A DNA stretch of 54,742 nt from Chloroflexota bacterium. Its GTDB lineage: Bacteria > Chloroflexota > UBA11872 > UBA12225. The position numbers and the translations under genes were made by a program. Positions 38,586 through 47,430 of this stretch are shown here, piece by piece (position 1 is the first letter of the stretch; each line of letters begins with the position of its first letter). The stretch lies in NCBI GenBank assembly GCA_030447525.1, contig JAUJOR010000025.1, positions 1 through 54,742 of the forward strand, given 5' to 3'. A model generated the notes under the pieces. The model was not told the origin of the DNA. It ran no database searches and worked only from the letters and a program-made list of their open reading frames with translations.

Positions 38586-40511
38586 ATGACGTCACCGAAA
38601 ACGGGAGTCACTCCTTCGGCGCAGAACACCATCCACATCGTCCCGGCCCCAGGCCAGCCCTCTGTCCTGGCTATCGCCGAGATGAACCTGGAAGAGTTCC
38701 CGGCGTTCCGGCTGGGCCGGCGATCCAAGCGCCATGACCTCCGCTACACCCGGACACGCAGCGAACCGGACGGGCGCACCCTGGAGCAGGTATGGATCGT
38801 GCGAGGGGTAGAGGGCCTGGGCCTGCCAGGCCCTTTCGAGCAGGACCTCTACGTCGCCCTCCTGGTGCTGTTCACCGAGCAAGGCCTGCCGGCGGACGGA
38901 CGCATCCGCTTCACGCGCAACCGCCTGGCCCAGGTGATGGGCTGCTCCAACTCCGGGCGGGGCTACGAGCTCCTGGAGCAAGGTCTCTCCCGCCTGGCCG
39001 GGGCTTCCATTCATACGGAGCACGCCTTTTACCGCCTGGGCGCCGTCGGCCCAGGCGGCGAGCGCACCGGTCCGGCGGAGCGCTTGAGCCTGGACTTCCA
39101 CATCCTCGAAGAGGTGCGTGTCTACGAGCGGCGCACCCTCGTGGAGGATACGCTCGACTTCCCCACGCCCGAGGCGGCGCGACCGCGAGTGGAGCAGGCC
39201 CGGCCCCTGGAGCTGTCCCTCGCCCGGCTGGGCCAGCCCCTGGTGCAGAGCTACGAGCGGCGCTACACCAAGGGGCTGGACGCTACCTTCTATTTCTCAT
39301 TGGAGCGTCCCCTGGCAAAGCGCCTCTACCGCTACCTGGACAAGGTGCGCAACGGCCGGGGGAGCTTCGAGATCGGCCTCCTGGCCCTGGCCGATGTCCT
39401 GGGGCTAGAGTATCGCTACCCGTCTGACGTCAAGGACGGCCTGGACGACGCCCACGCAGAGCTGCAGACCACCGGCTACCTCGCCACGGCGGCCTACACC
39501 CCCATGGCCGGGGGGCGCGGGCCGCTCAAGGCCGGTGGGGCCGGCGACAAGGTGGTCTACGGCATCCATCCCCTGTTTGACCGGCGCCCGCGCCGGCGCG
39601 CCGGCGCCGCCGGAGTAGCCGGCACGCTGATTCAAGGGGCGGCGAGCGCCCTCGGCCACGGCCTACCGGAGCCCGCCCTCGTAGAGAGTGCCTCGTTAGA
39701 GCCCGCCTCGTTAGAGCCCCCGGCGCCGGAGCCTGCAGTAGACAGCCCCCCGGCGCCGGCCGGGGACGCCCTGCAGGTGGAGCTGGAGTCCTTTGGCATC
39801 ACCCCCGCGCGAGCGGCCGCCCTCGTGGCCGCGCATCCGGCGGCGGACATCGCCGCCCGTATGGCGTACGTGCGCGAGCTGCTGCGTCGTCCGGGTGCGT
39901 CGCCCCTCAAGAACCCGGCCGGATTCCTGGCCCGCGCCATCGAGGAAGCCTACGCCGTTCCGAAGCCGCGCCCGGCGCCGCAGCCGGCCCCGGCGCCGCT
40001 ACCCGAACCGCTCTGCTCCCCCGTCGAGCCGCTGGCAAGGGAGCCGCTCCCCAAGGAGCGGCAAGGGAAAGGGGCAAAGGCCAGCGCCCCGCCCCGGGAG
40101 CCTGAGCCGCCGGGCACCGAGGCCGTCCCGGACGAGAGCCCCTGGGGGCGGCTCGCGGCCGCCCTCAAGATCCGGCTCAGTGCGGCCACCTACGCCGCCT
40201 GGGTGGCCCCGGCGGAACCGGCGACACCAGGGATCTCAGCTGGGCCAGCCGGCGCAACGCTCGCGGCGAACCCAGATAAAGGTGGCCCGGTGGCGCCGGC
40301 CCCGCCGGAGGCCGGCGCGGTGGAGACCAATGAGTCGGTTGCCGGTCAGGGGGCCGGGGCGCCGGCGACCCTTACCGTCATCCTCCCCAGCGCCTTTGCG
40401 CTGGATCGCTGGCGGCGCCCCCCGCTCTCCACCGCCCTTCAGGAAGCGGCCCCTGCCCTCAACCTCTCCGTCATCCTGGAGCAGGCGGCAACACCTCAAG
40501 ACAAACCCTAA
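38586..40511 (+). CDS. Replication initiator protein (RPA/RepA family) with DnaA domain I-like C-terminus
   Basis: Plasmid-type initiator expected to bind the iterons just upstream. The first ~330 residues match the 'replication initiator protein A' family: 'MNLEEFPAFRLGRR', 'QVWIVRGVEGLGLPGPFEQD', 'IRFTRNRLAQVMGCSNSGRG', 'LSRLAGASIHTEHAFY' and 'LAKRLYRYLDKVRNGRGSFE'. After a Pro/Ala linker comes 'LESFGITPARAAALV' with 'NPAGFLARAIEEAY', a common Rep C-terminal element. The last ~120 residues ('SPWGRLAAALKIRLSAATYA', 'AWVAPA', 'LTVILPSAFALDRW') resemble DnaA domain I, which recruits the helicase. The ATG at 38586 is used; a GTG at 38577 is possible. No AAA+ domain is present. Continues without interruption. 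Confidence 0.75.
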   Translation: MTSPKTGVTPSAQNTIHIVPAPGQPSVLAIAEMNLEEFPAFRLGRRSKRHDLRYTRTRSEPDGRTLEQVWIVRGVEGLGLPGPFEQDLYVALLVLFTEQGLPADGRIRFTRNRLAQVMGCSNSGRGYELLEQGLSRLAGASIHTEHAFYRLGAVGPGGERTGPAERLSLDFHILEEVRVYERRTLVEDTLDFPTPEAARPRVEQARPLELSLARLGQPLVQSYERRYTKGLDATFYFSLERPLAKRLYRYLDKVRNGRGSFEIGLLALADVLGLEYRYPSDVKDGLDDAHAELQTTGYLATAAYTPMAGGRGPLKAGGAGDKVVYGIHPLFDRRPRRRAGAAGVAGTLIQGAASALGHGLPEPALVESASLEPASLEPPAPEPAVDSPPAPAGDALQVELESFGITPARAAALVAAHPAADIAARMAYVRELLRRPGASPLKNPAGFLARAIEEAYAVPKPRPAPQPAPAPLPEPLCSPVEPLAREPLPKERQGKGAKASAPPREPEPPGTEAVPDESPWGRLAAALKIRLSAATYAAWVAPAEPATPGISAGPAGATLAANPDKGGPVAPAPPEAGAVETNESVAGQGAGAPATLTVILPSAFALDRWRRPPLSTALQEAAPALNLSVILEQAATPQDKP

Positions 40512-40589
40512 ACGAAAGCGAAGTCGAAACCCGCAGGGCCGATACGAAGTGCGCTTGCGAGTCTCGTCGTGGAACTGATTTGGACCGGG

Positions 40590-40595
40590 CATAAT
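40590..40595 (+). promoter_or_regulatory. -10 hexamer CATAAT, possible leaderless start
   Basis: CATAAT lies 7 nt before the ATG at 40603 with no Shine-Dalgarno sequence between, the same arrangement as at 9726. No matching -35 was identified. Confidence 0.4.
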
Positions 40596-40602
40596 CCAGA
40601 TC

Positions 40603-41400
40603 ATGGAAGTACAGCTTGGCTGCATGAACCGCCCCTGGGCGCAGTTCACTTTCGACGAGGCCCTGGCCGGTATAGCCGCAGCGGGCTTCAGATTTTTCGG
40701 CTTTCTGGCCCAGCAACGCAAGATGCTGATCGATGCCACAACCGCGCCGGAGGACGTGGACGCGGCCGTGGCCCAGGTGCGCCGTCACGGCCTGGAGCCC
40801 AGGTTTATCCCTAGCTCCATCTCCCTGGACCAGCCCGAGGCAGACGCCGTGGCCCAGGTGCAGCGCCTGGTGGATAACGCCAGGCGCGCCGGCATCCCCG
40901 TCCTCCTGGAGATGGGCCACAGCAAGCCCGAGAACTACCAGAAGTACTTCGCCGTGATGCGCCGAGCGGCGCCATATGCCCACCAGCAAGGCATCACCAT
41001 CGCCCTCAAGCCCCACGGCGGCCTCTCCACCACCGGCGATGATTGCCTGCGGGGGGTGGAGACGGTCGACCATCCGGCCTACCGCCTGTGTTTCGATCCG
41101 GGGAACTTGCTGTACTACGCCGGGCAGCGCCCGGAGGTGGAGCTGCCCAAGCTGGCCCCCTACGTCGCAGCCATGTGCGTCAAGGACGAGACCGGCGGCG
41201 CCGGCCCCGACCGCTCGGTGAGTGTCACTCCCGGTGACGGCGAGGTGGACTTCCGGGCCGTGTTCAAGATCCTCAACGATCACGGCTTCGCCGGTAAGCC
41301 GGCCATCGTGGAGACCCTCGCCGGCTCTACCCTGGACGAACTTAACCGGGAGGCGAAGCGCGCCTGCGAGTACCTTACCCAGGTGCTCCGCGGGATCTAA
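40603..41400 (+). CDS. Sugar phosphate isomerase/epimerase (xylose isomerase-like TIM barrel)
   Basis: A 265-residue AP-endonuclease-2-type TIM barrel. Members isomerise or epimerise ketoses, hydroxypyruvate or inosose. Metal/acid-base residues appear in 'VLLEMGHS', 'IALKPHGGLSTTGDD', 'LCFDPGNLLYY', 'VAAMCVKDETGG' and 'PAIVETLAG'. The final Glu (in 'IVETL') and the Asp in 'FDPGN' are the usual ligands. It starts 91 bp after the initiator gene and has its own -10-like hexamer. The substrate is not evident; it is followed by an Ldh-family dehydrogenase and a sugar-binding lipoprotein. Confidence 0.82.
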   Translation: MEVQLGCMNRPWAQFTFDEALAGIAAAGFRFFGFLAQQRKMLIDATTAPEDVDAAVAQVRRHGLEPRFIPSSISLDQPEADAVAQVQRLVDNARRAGIPVLLEMGHSKPENYQKYFAVMRRAAPYAHQQGITIALKPHGGLSTTGDDCLRGVETVDHPAYRLCFDPGNLLYYAGQRPEVELPKLAPYVAAMCVKDETGGAGPDRSVSVTPGDGEVDFRAVFKILNDHGFAGKPAIVETLAGSTLDELNREAKRACEYLTQVLRGI

Positions 41401-41449
41401 GGGGGCCAGGGCGCCCCTTAGAGCAGTGCTCCCCTGATGGAGCGACGAA

Positions 41450-41479
41450 GGACATCCCCATCCACGGATGGGGATGTCC
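41450..41479. terminator. 30-bp near-perfect palindrome
   Basis: GGACATCCCCATCC (41450-41463) and its complement (41466-41479) are separated by only 2 bp. It is 50 bp after the epimerase stop. As RNA it would fold into a stem with a small loop after opening one or two pairs, so a terminator is likely; a protein-binding palindrome is possible. Confidence 0.55.
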
Positions 41480-41632
41480 AGGTTCGGGCTGCACGGCCCC
41501 ACGGTACGTCCACGAGAGTACGGCCGACGCGTGGCCGTCAGCCGTCGATTGACACCATCGGCCGCCGTTGATAGCGTGCTGGCGCCTTGGCCTGGCGGAG
41601 ACGGGCCGGTAGCACGGATGGGAGAGACGGAA

Positions 41633-42721
41633 ATGGGGAGCATGGCGCAGGTCGCGCCGGCGGCGCGCGTCACGGTGGATAGCCTGCGGCGGTATGGGGT
41701 GGAAGCCTTTCAGCGCGTCGGCCTGCCGCTGGAGGGGGCGCAGATCGTCACCGAGGTGCAGTTGGAGGCCAGCCTGCGCGGGCAGCCGACGCACAACATG
41801 GGGGGCGTGCCGGGTTACGCTGCCCGCGTCACCAAGGGCTTGCTGAACGCCACGCCGGACATCCGCGTTGAACGGGAGACAGCCGTCCACGCCCAGATAG
41901 ACGGCGATAACGCCCCCGGGCAATGGGTCAGCGTCGTGGCCATGCGCCGGGCCATTGAGAAGGCCAAAGCGGGTGGTGTGGGTATGGCCACGGCGCGCCA
42001 CTCTAACCACTTCGGCGCCGCCGGCCACTACGCCTGGCTGGCCGCCGGGGAAGGCTTGATCGGCCTGTGCACGACCAACGCCGGCCCCTGCCTGGCCCCC
42101 TGGGGGGGTACCACCCCCACGCTGGGCAACAACCCCCTGGGCGTCGCCATTCCAGCCGCGACCTACCCGCCCCTCCTCCTGGACATCGCCATGAGCATGG
42201 CCGCCATGGGCAAGATCGCCCTGGCCATCGCCGAAGGGCAGCCCTTGCCCCCGGGCTGGATCCTGGATAAGCACGGCCAACCGTCGACCGACCCGGCGGA
42301 CTTCCGGGAGTCGCTCCTCGGGGCGCCCATCGGCCAGCACAAAGGCTATGGCCTGAGCATGATCATGGAGACCCTCGCCGGCGTCCTTACCGGGGCCAGC
42401 TTCCCCTGGGAGGCCCGCGACAACCGGCGCCAGCGCCGGGACTACGAGCCCAACTTGGGGCACTTCTTCATGGCCATCGACCCCCGCCTCTTCCTGCCCT
42501 TTGAGGAGTTCACCGCCCGCGTGGACGGCATGATCGCGGCCGCCAAGGGCAGCGAGCGTATGGAGGGCGTGGACGAGATCTTCGTGCCCGGGGAGATGGA
42601 GCTGCGGGCCCGCGAGCGAAACCTGCAGCAGGGCATCCCCTTACTCCCCTCCACCTACCGCGCCCTCCTGGACTACCGCCAGAAGGCCGAGCTGGAGACG
42701 GAGCTGGTCGTGGTGCAGTGA
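41633..42721 (+). CDS. Ldh-family (malate/L-lactate/sulfolactate dehydrogenase-type) oxidoreductase
   Basis: NAD(P)-dependent 2-hydroxyacid dehydrogenase of the non-Rossmann Ldh2/MDH2 superfamily, 362 residues. Key blocks are 'SLRGQPTHNMGGVPGY' (usual 'D..GVxSHG' region), 'GGVGMATARHSNHFGAAGHY' with the catalytic His, 'TTNAGPCLAPWGGTTPTLGN', 'NPLGVAIPA' and 'GQHKGYGLSMIMETLAGVL'. The ATG at 41633 follows GGGAGAGACGG; an upstream in-frame ATG at 41468 lies inside the palindrome region and is disfavoured. The family includes sulfolactate dehydrogenase, which would fit the sulfopyruvate-decarboxylase-like pair, but the specificity is not readable. Confidence 0.85.
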   Translation: MGSMAQVAPAARVTVDSLRRYGVEAFQRVGLPLEGAQIVTEVQLEASLRGQPTHNMGGVPGYAARVTKGLLNATPDIRVERETAVHAQIDGDNAPGQWVSVVAMRRAIEKAKAGGVGMATARHSNHFGAAGHYAWLAAGEGLIGLCTTNAGPCLAPWGGTTPTLGNNPLGVAIPAATYPPLLLDIAMSMAAMGKIALAIAEGQPLPPGWILDKHGQPSTDPADFRESLLGAPIGQHKGYGLSMIMETLAGVLTGASFPWEARDNRRQRRDYEPNLGHFFMAIDPRLFLPFEEFTARVDGMIAAAKGSERMEGVDEIFVPGEMELRARERNLQQGIPLLPSTYRALLDYRQKAELETELVVVQ

Positions 42722-42972
42722 GGGCGCCATCGCCGGGGCCGTCATCCAGCTCCCTGTCTGGATTATGGGTATGGGTCGGGCGGGTCACTTACCGGCACTG
42801 GCAGCGCCATCCGCGCCAGCCCGTCCAAGCCGTAATGACGCACGATCGGCCACGCCCTTCTGTTGTCTCGCATCGTGGTACATTGGCAGGTAGAGCGGGG
42901 TAGGGCCAGGAGGGAGAACAGAGCAGACAGGGACAGACCGGATGAATGTCGTCGGGATGGGAGGCACATCAG

Positions 42973-44313
42973 ATGGCATCACGGGCACGAAGACGGCGGT
43001 TCCTCACGCAAGGGGCAGCCCTCATGGCGGGGGGCGGCGTCCTGCCGGTAGCATGCGCGCCCGGCGCCCAGCAGACGGCACCTGGGCCGGAGGCGGTGCC
43101 GCCGGGGACGCTGCATGTGGTAGTTAGCAGCACTGGGCTCGTCGACCGCTGGACCCCGGGTGGGGCGGCGTTCACGCGCGAGTACCCCCACCTCAAGGTG
43201 GAGTTCACCCCCGTCACGGGTGGTGGGTGGGGCGGGTACTTCGAGAAGGTGGCCACTATGGTGGCCGGCGGGACGCCGCTGGACATCATCCGCATTGCCA
43301 CCGAGGGCGTGCAGTTCTTCGCCCACAAGGGGATGCTGCTGGGGCTCGATCCGTTCATCAAGCGGGATGCCAGCAGTCCCCCGCTCAGGGACTACCTCAA
43401 AGACGTCCACGAGACCATGCTGAAGAGCCAGCAGTACAACGGCCAGCAGGTCACGCTGCCGCAGGGTATGAACATCCCGGTGATCCACTACAACACCATG
43501 CTCTTCCAGTCGGCCGGGATCCAGCGCCCGCCGAACAACTGGACGATTGACGACTTTGAGCGCATCGCTCGCCAGCTGGCGCGTCCCAACGAGAACCCAC
43601 CGCTGTGGGGCTTCCGCACCATCGCCGGCCTGTGGGGCGGCATTAACCCCTTCCTCTTCATCAACGGCACGGATTTCCTGAGCGAAGACTGGAAGCAGAG
43701 CCGGGCGAACGATCCGCGCACGGTCGAGGCAGTGGAGCGTTACCAGAGCTATAGCACCAAGCTCAACATCGCCCCACCCGGCGGTGACTCTGCCGGTGAG
43801 GCCTGGAACACCGGTCGGCTGGCCATGCTGCACACCGGCTCGCACGTCCCGCCGGGGTACATCCGCGCCGGCATGAAGGACTTCGACATCCTGCCCATGC
43901 CCAAGTGGCGGACGCAGACGCACTGCTTTGGCTCGTCCTGCATCGGCATCGCCAAGGCGACCGCGCAGCGAGAGGGCGCCTGGCTGCTGCTCAAGTTCAC
44001 CGGGCGTGAGGATCAGCTGATCACCTGGAACGACGGCACCGTTCCGGCGCGGCGCTCGCTCACCAACCAGTTGGCCGGCGCCCTGGCGATCCCGCCGGAG
44101 GGCCCGCCGGCGCACTACAAGCTCTATTGTGAAGTGCAGAACTATGGGCTGCAGGCGATCCCCTCGCCGCCGGAGTTCAACGAGTTGGAGACCATGACGC
44201 TGAAGCACCTGCGGTCGGTGCTGAACAACGAACTGAGCGCGGGCACAGGCATGGAGCAGCTGCACCGCGAGCTCAGCGAGCTCCTTGCGCGCCGCGGGTC
44301 GCCGGCCGCGTAG
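42973..44313 (+). CDS. Extracellular solute-binding protein family 1, Tat lipoprotein
   Basis: Carbohydrate-binding component of an ABC importer, exported folded through Tat and lipid-anchored. The ATG at 42973 has GGGAGG 8 bp upstream and gives 'MASRARRRRFLTQGAALMAG' with twin-arginine motif RRRFLTQ, and a lipobox at 'LPVACAPG' (Cys ~28). The body has family features 'FTREYPHLKVEF', 'MVAGGTPLDIIRIA', 'LPQGMNIPVIHYNTMLFQSA' and 'GRLAMLHTGSHVPPGY'. 446 residues is normal. No permease genes follow; a glucosidase of family GH116 is next, suggesting uptake of a glucoside or oligosaccharide. Confidence 0.87.
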   Translation: MASRARRRRFLTQGAALMAGGGVLPVACAPGAQQTAPGPEAVPPGTLHVVVSSTGLVDRWTPGGAAFTREYPHLKVEFTPVTGGGWGGYFEKVATMVAGGTPLDIIRIATEGVQFFAHKGMLLGLDPFIKRDASSPPLRDYLKDVHETMLKSQQYNGQQVTLPQGMNIPVIHYNTMLFQSAGIQRPPNNWTIDDFERIARQLARPNENPPLWGFRTIAGLWGGINPFLFINGTDFLSEDWKQSRANDPRTVEAVERYQSYSTKLNIAPPGGDSAGEAWNTGRLAMLHTGSHVPPGYIRAGMKDFDILPMPKWRTQTHCFGSSCIGIAKATAQREGAWLLLKFTGREDQLITWNDGTVPARRSLTNQLAGALAIPPEGPPAHYKLYCEVQNYGLQAIPSPPEFNELETMTLKHLRSVLNNELSAGTGMEQLHRELSELLARRGSPAA

Positions 44314-44385
44314 TAGCCGGCCACGGTGGTTTCCTTGGGTATTCCCGAGGTAGGGGCACCCAGCAACAGCATGGTGGCGAGGTAG

Positions 44386-44395
44386 TAGTGGGTCA
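44386..44395 (+). repeat. TAGTGGGTCA element end, solo copy
   Basis: TAGTGGGTCA matches the terminus of the element at 10291 exactly. No inverted partner was found nearby, so it is a remnant or a chance match. It lies 73 bp after the binding-protein stop. Confidence 0.35.
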
Positions 44396-44426
44396 GTGGT
44401 CATGCGCAGCGCCTGTGCCCGGTCAT

Positions 44427-44475
44427 CCCTTCGCTGCGCTCAGGGCAAGCTCTGACCGTCGAGCGGAGCGAAGGG
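44427..44475. repeat. REP-like extragenic palindrome
   Basis: CCCTTCGCTGCGCTC (44427-44441) pairs with GAGCGGAGCGAAGGG (44461-44475) with one mismatch. It is the same sequence type as 13219-13259. It lies between the binding-protein and GH116 genes in a 267-bp gap that holds nothing else recognisable. Confidence 0.75.
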
Positions 44476-44580
44476 GAAGGATCCGTCGCTCTCGTGGCAA
44501 ATGCGCCACTGGGACCTCGCGTGCGTCACGGCACAGGACAGACCGACCGATCGACAAATCAGCGGAGCGGGGGGTGACAC

Positions 44581-47205
44581 ATGGCACCACCGACCTATAG
44601 CGGAGAGCGGCTGCGGGAGGTCGCCTTCCCGCTGGGCGGCATCGGCACCGGCACGGTCAGCCTTGGCGGCCGAGGCAATCTCCAGGACTGGGAGATCTTC
44701 AACCGCCCGGCCAAGGGCAAGGATCTGCCCTACACCTTCTTCGCCATCTGGGCCCAACCGGAGGGAGGCCCAGATGGCGGCGCCGTTGCCCGGGTACTGG
44801 AGCGGCAGCTCCTCCCGCCGTACGCCTTCGGTAGCGGCATGCCGCCCAGCGCCGTGGGGGGCTTACCGCGCCTCAAGGAGGCCCGTTTCACCGGCGCCTA
44901 CCCCTTCGCCCGCATCGCCTTCCTGGACCCCCACCTGCCGCTGCGGGTGGAGTTGCAGGCGTTCAACCCGATGGCGCCGCTAGACGCCGACCTCTCCGGG
45001 CTGCCGGTGGCCATCTTCACCTGGCGCCTGCGCAACCCCGGCGCGCGGCCCGTGCGGGCCACGGTCGCATTCAGCCTCTGCAATGCGGTGGGGTATGACG
45101 GCCAGGCCACGTTTGGGAATCGGCCCACGGGGCCGTTCTTTGGCGGGAACGTGAACCGCTGGCTGGACGAAGCCGGCGCCCGCGGGCTGTTCATGACGGG
45201 CGAGAAGGCCCCAGCCGACGCCCCGGGCGCCGGCTCCATGGCCATCGCCACGCCGTGGCGGGAGACGACCTTCAGCGAACACTGGGAGCGCGCCGGCTGG
45301 TTCGACTCGCTGCAGAGCTTCTGGGATGACTTCCGCGCTGATGGCCGGCTCCCGGACCGGGCCACCGCCGAGCCGACTCCCGAGGGCCTGACGGACATCG
45401 GCACGCTGGGGCTATGCGCCACCGTCCCGGCGGGGGGTGAGGTAGCCTTCCCTTTCGTCCTCGCCTGGCACTTCCCGAACTTGACCAATTACTGGAACCG
45501 CAACAGTCCAGTGCACGGCGCCCGTTTGGGGAACTGGTACACGACGCGCCACGCGGACGCCTGGGAAGCCGCCTGTGACGTCGTCCGGCGGCTGGACGAT
45601 CTGACTGAGCGCACGCGCGAGTTCCACGACGTGCTCCTTGGTTCGACGCTACCCCCGGCGGTGCTGGACGCCGTCTCCAGCCAGATGAGCATCATCCGCA
45701 CGACCACCTGCTTGCGCACTGAGGACGGCGCCTTTCACGCCTTCGAGGGCTGCAACGACACTGCCGGCTGCTGTCCGATGGACTGCACCCACGTCTGGAA
45801 CTACGAGCAGTCGCTGGCGCACCTCTACCCCGCGCTCGAGCGCTCCATGCGCGAGACCGACTTCCGGGTGAACACGCGGGCCACTGGCCGGATGAGCTTC
45901 CGCACGCTGCTGCCGGTGGTGTCGGGTGAGCTGTGGGACTACAAGCCGGCCGCTGATGGGCAGATGGGCTGCGTGCTGAAGCTGTACCGCGAGTGGCAGC
46001 TCTCCGGCGACACCGAGTGGCTGCGCGCGCTGTGGCCCCAGGCCAAGCGGGCGATCGAGTGGGCCTGGGAGCCGGGCTCCTGGGATGCCGACCGTGATGG
46101 GGTGATGGAGGGGGAGCAGCACAACACCTACGACATCGAGTTCTTTGGCCCCAACACGATGTGTGGCAGCCTCTACCTGGGGGCGCTCAAGGGGGCCGCC
46201 GCCATGGCCGAGGCGGTGGGGGACGACAAGGCGGCCACCCGCCTTAGCGAGCTCTATGAATCCGGCCGCCGGGGCTACGACTCCCTGCTCTGGAACGGCG
46301 AGTACTTCGAGCAGCGGGTGGATGTCCGCCAGGCCCACCAGGAAGCCATGAGCGGCCCGGACTGGCACCCCAGCCCCATCAAGCCGGGGGAGGACCAGCC
46401 CCGCTACCAGTACGGCCCCGGCTGCCTCTCCGATCAGCTGCTGGGCCAGTGGTTCTCGCACGTGGTCAACCTGGGCTACGTCCTACCGGAGGAGCACGTC
46501 CGCTCGGCCCTGGAAGCCACGTTCCGCCACAACTGGCGGCCGCGCCTGGACAACCACGAGAGCTGCCAGCGTACCTACGCCCTCAACGACGAGGCCGGGC
46601 TCCTGCTCTGCTCCTGGCCCCGCGGCGGGCGCCCGGCGTATCCCTTCCCCTACGCCGACGAGGTGTGGACGGGCATCGAGTACCAGGTGGCGGCGCACCT
46701 GATCTACGAGGGCCTGGTGGAGGAGGGCGTGCGCGTTGTGGAGGGCCTGCGCGCGCGCCACGACGGCCGGCGCCGCAACCCCTGGGACGAGTTCGAGTGC
46801 GGCCATCACTACGCCCGCGCCATGGCCAGCTGGAGCCTGCTCCTGGCCCTCTCCGGCTATCACTACAGCGCCCCCGAATCGCGCCTGCGCTTCGCCCCCA
46901 AGATCAACCGCACGCGCTTCCGCTCCTTCTTTAGCACGGGCGCGGCCTGGGGCGCCTACAGCCAGCGCCTTCAGGCCGGGAAGCAGACCCACCTGCTGGA
47001 GGTGCGCCGCGGATCGCTGAGCCTGCGCACGCTCGACCTTCCCCTGCCGGACGGTGTCACCCCGCCCCGCGTCTCGTTCGCCGGCGCGCGGATCCGCCGC
47101 CCGGTCTCCACACGCCCGCTCCCAGATGGCCTCATCCGCCTCGACCTGGGTGCGGACCTTGCGCTCCAAGAGGGGCAGCGCCTCGCTATCCGCCTGCAGA
47201 CCTGA
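44581..47205 (+). CDS. Glycoside hydrolase family 116 (glucosylceramidase/beta-glucosidase type)
   Basis: Homologue of non-lysosomal glucosylceramidase GBA2 and bacterial GH116 beta-glucosidases/xylosidases, 874 residues. The N-terminal beta-sandwich starts 'REVAFPLGGIGTGTVSLGGR' and contains 'LQDWEIFNRPAKGKDLPYTF'. The (alpha/alpha)6 catalytic domain has 'FHAFEGCNDTAGCCPMDCTH' (nucleophile Glu region) with 'VWNYEQSLAHLYPALERSMR', and the acid/base Asp in 'QHNTYDIEFFGPNTMCGSLY'. There is no signal peptide, so it is probably cytoplasmic and acts on imported glycosides. The start ATG follows GGGGGGTGACAC. It lies between a sugar-binding lipoprotein and a PLP enzyme gene. Confidence 0.9.
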   Translation: MAPPTYSGERLREVAFPLGGIGTGTVSLGGRGNLQDWEIFNRPAKGKDLPYTFFAIWAQPEGGPDGGAVARVLERQLLPPYAFGSGMPPSAVGGLPRLKEARFTGAYPFARIAFLDPHLPLRVELQAFNPMAPLDADLSGLPVAIFTWRLRNPGARPVRATVAFSLCNAVGYDGQATFGNRPTGPFFGGNVNRWLDEAGARGLFMTGEKAPADAPGAGSMAIATPWRETTFSEHWERAGWFDSLQSFWDDFRADGRLPDRATAEPTPEGLTDIGTLGLCATVPAGGEVAFPFVLAWHFPNLTNYWNRNSPVHGARLGNWYTTRHADAWEAACDVVRRLDDLTERTREFHDVLLGSTLPPAVLDAVSSQMSIIRTTTCLRTEDGAFHAFEGCNDTAGCCPMDCTHVWNYEQSLAHLYPALERSMRETDFRVNTRATGRMSFRTLLPVVSGELWDYKPAADGQMGCVLKLYREWQLSGDTEWLRALWPQAKRAIEWAWEPGSWDADRDGVMEGEQHNTYDIEFFGPNTMCGSLYLGALKGAAAMAEAVGDDKAATRLSELYESGRRGYDSLLWNGEYFEQRVDVRQAHQEAMSGPDWHPSPIKPGEDQPRYQYGPGCLSDQLLGQWFSHVVNLGYVLPEEHVRSALEATFRHNWRPRLDNHESCQRTYALNDEAGLLLCSWPRGGRPAYPFPYADEVWTGIEYQVAAHLIYEGLVEEGVRVVEGLRARHDGRRRNPWDEFECGHHYARAMASWSLLLALSGYHYSAPESRLRFAPKINRTRFRSFFSTGAAWGAYSQRLQAGKQTHLLEVRRGSLSLRTLDLPLPDGVTPPRVSFAGARIRRPVSTRPLPDGLIRLDLGADLALQEGQRLAIRLQT

Positions 47206-47430
47206 CCGGAGTGGAGGCGCGGTGCAACATGGTGGAGCGACGGCCGGGCAACTTGATGTCCTGCCGGTCGCCGTTGCTGCGAGCCGAAGTCTTGCAGGCG
47301 GCCCTCACCCGCCACCTGTCCCCATGATGTCATTCGTGACGCCAGCGAGTATCATGGCCCCCGGCGAGAAGGCGGCAAACGGGAGCGCGAGACGAGCAAG
47401 CGCGGGCGCGGCGCGAAAGGAGAGACGAGC

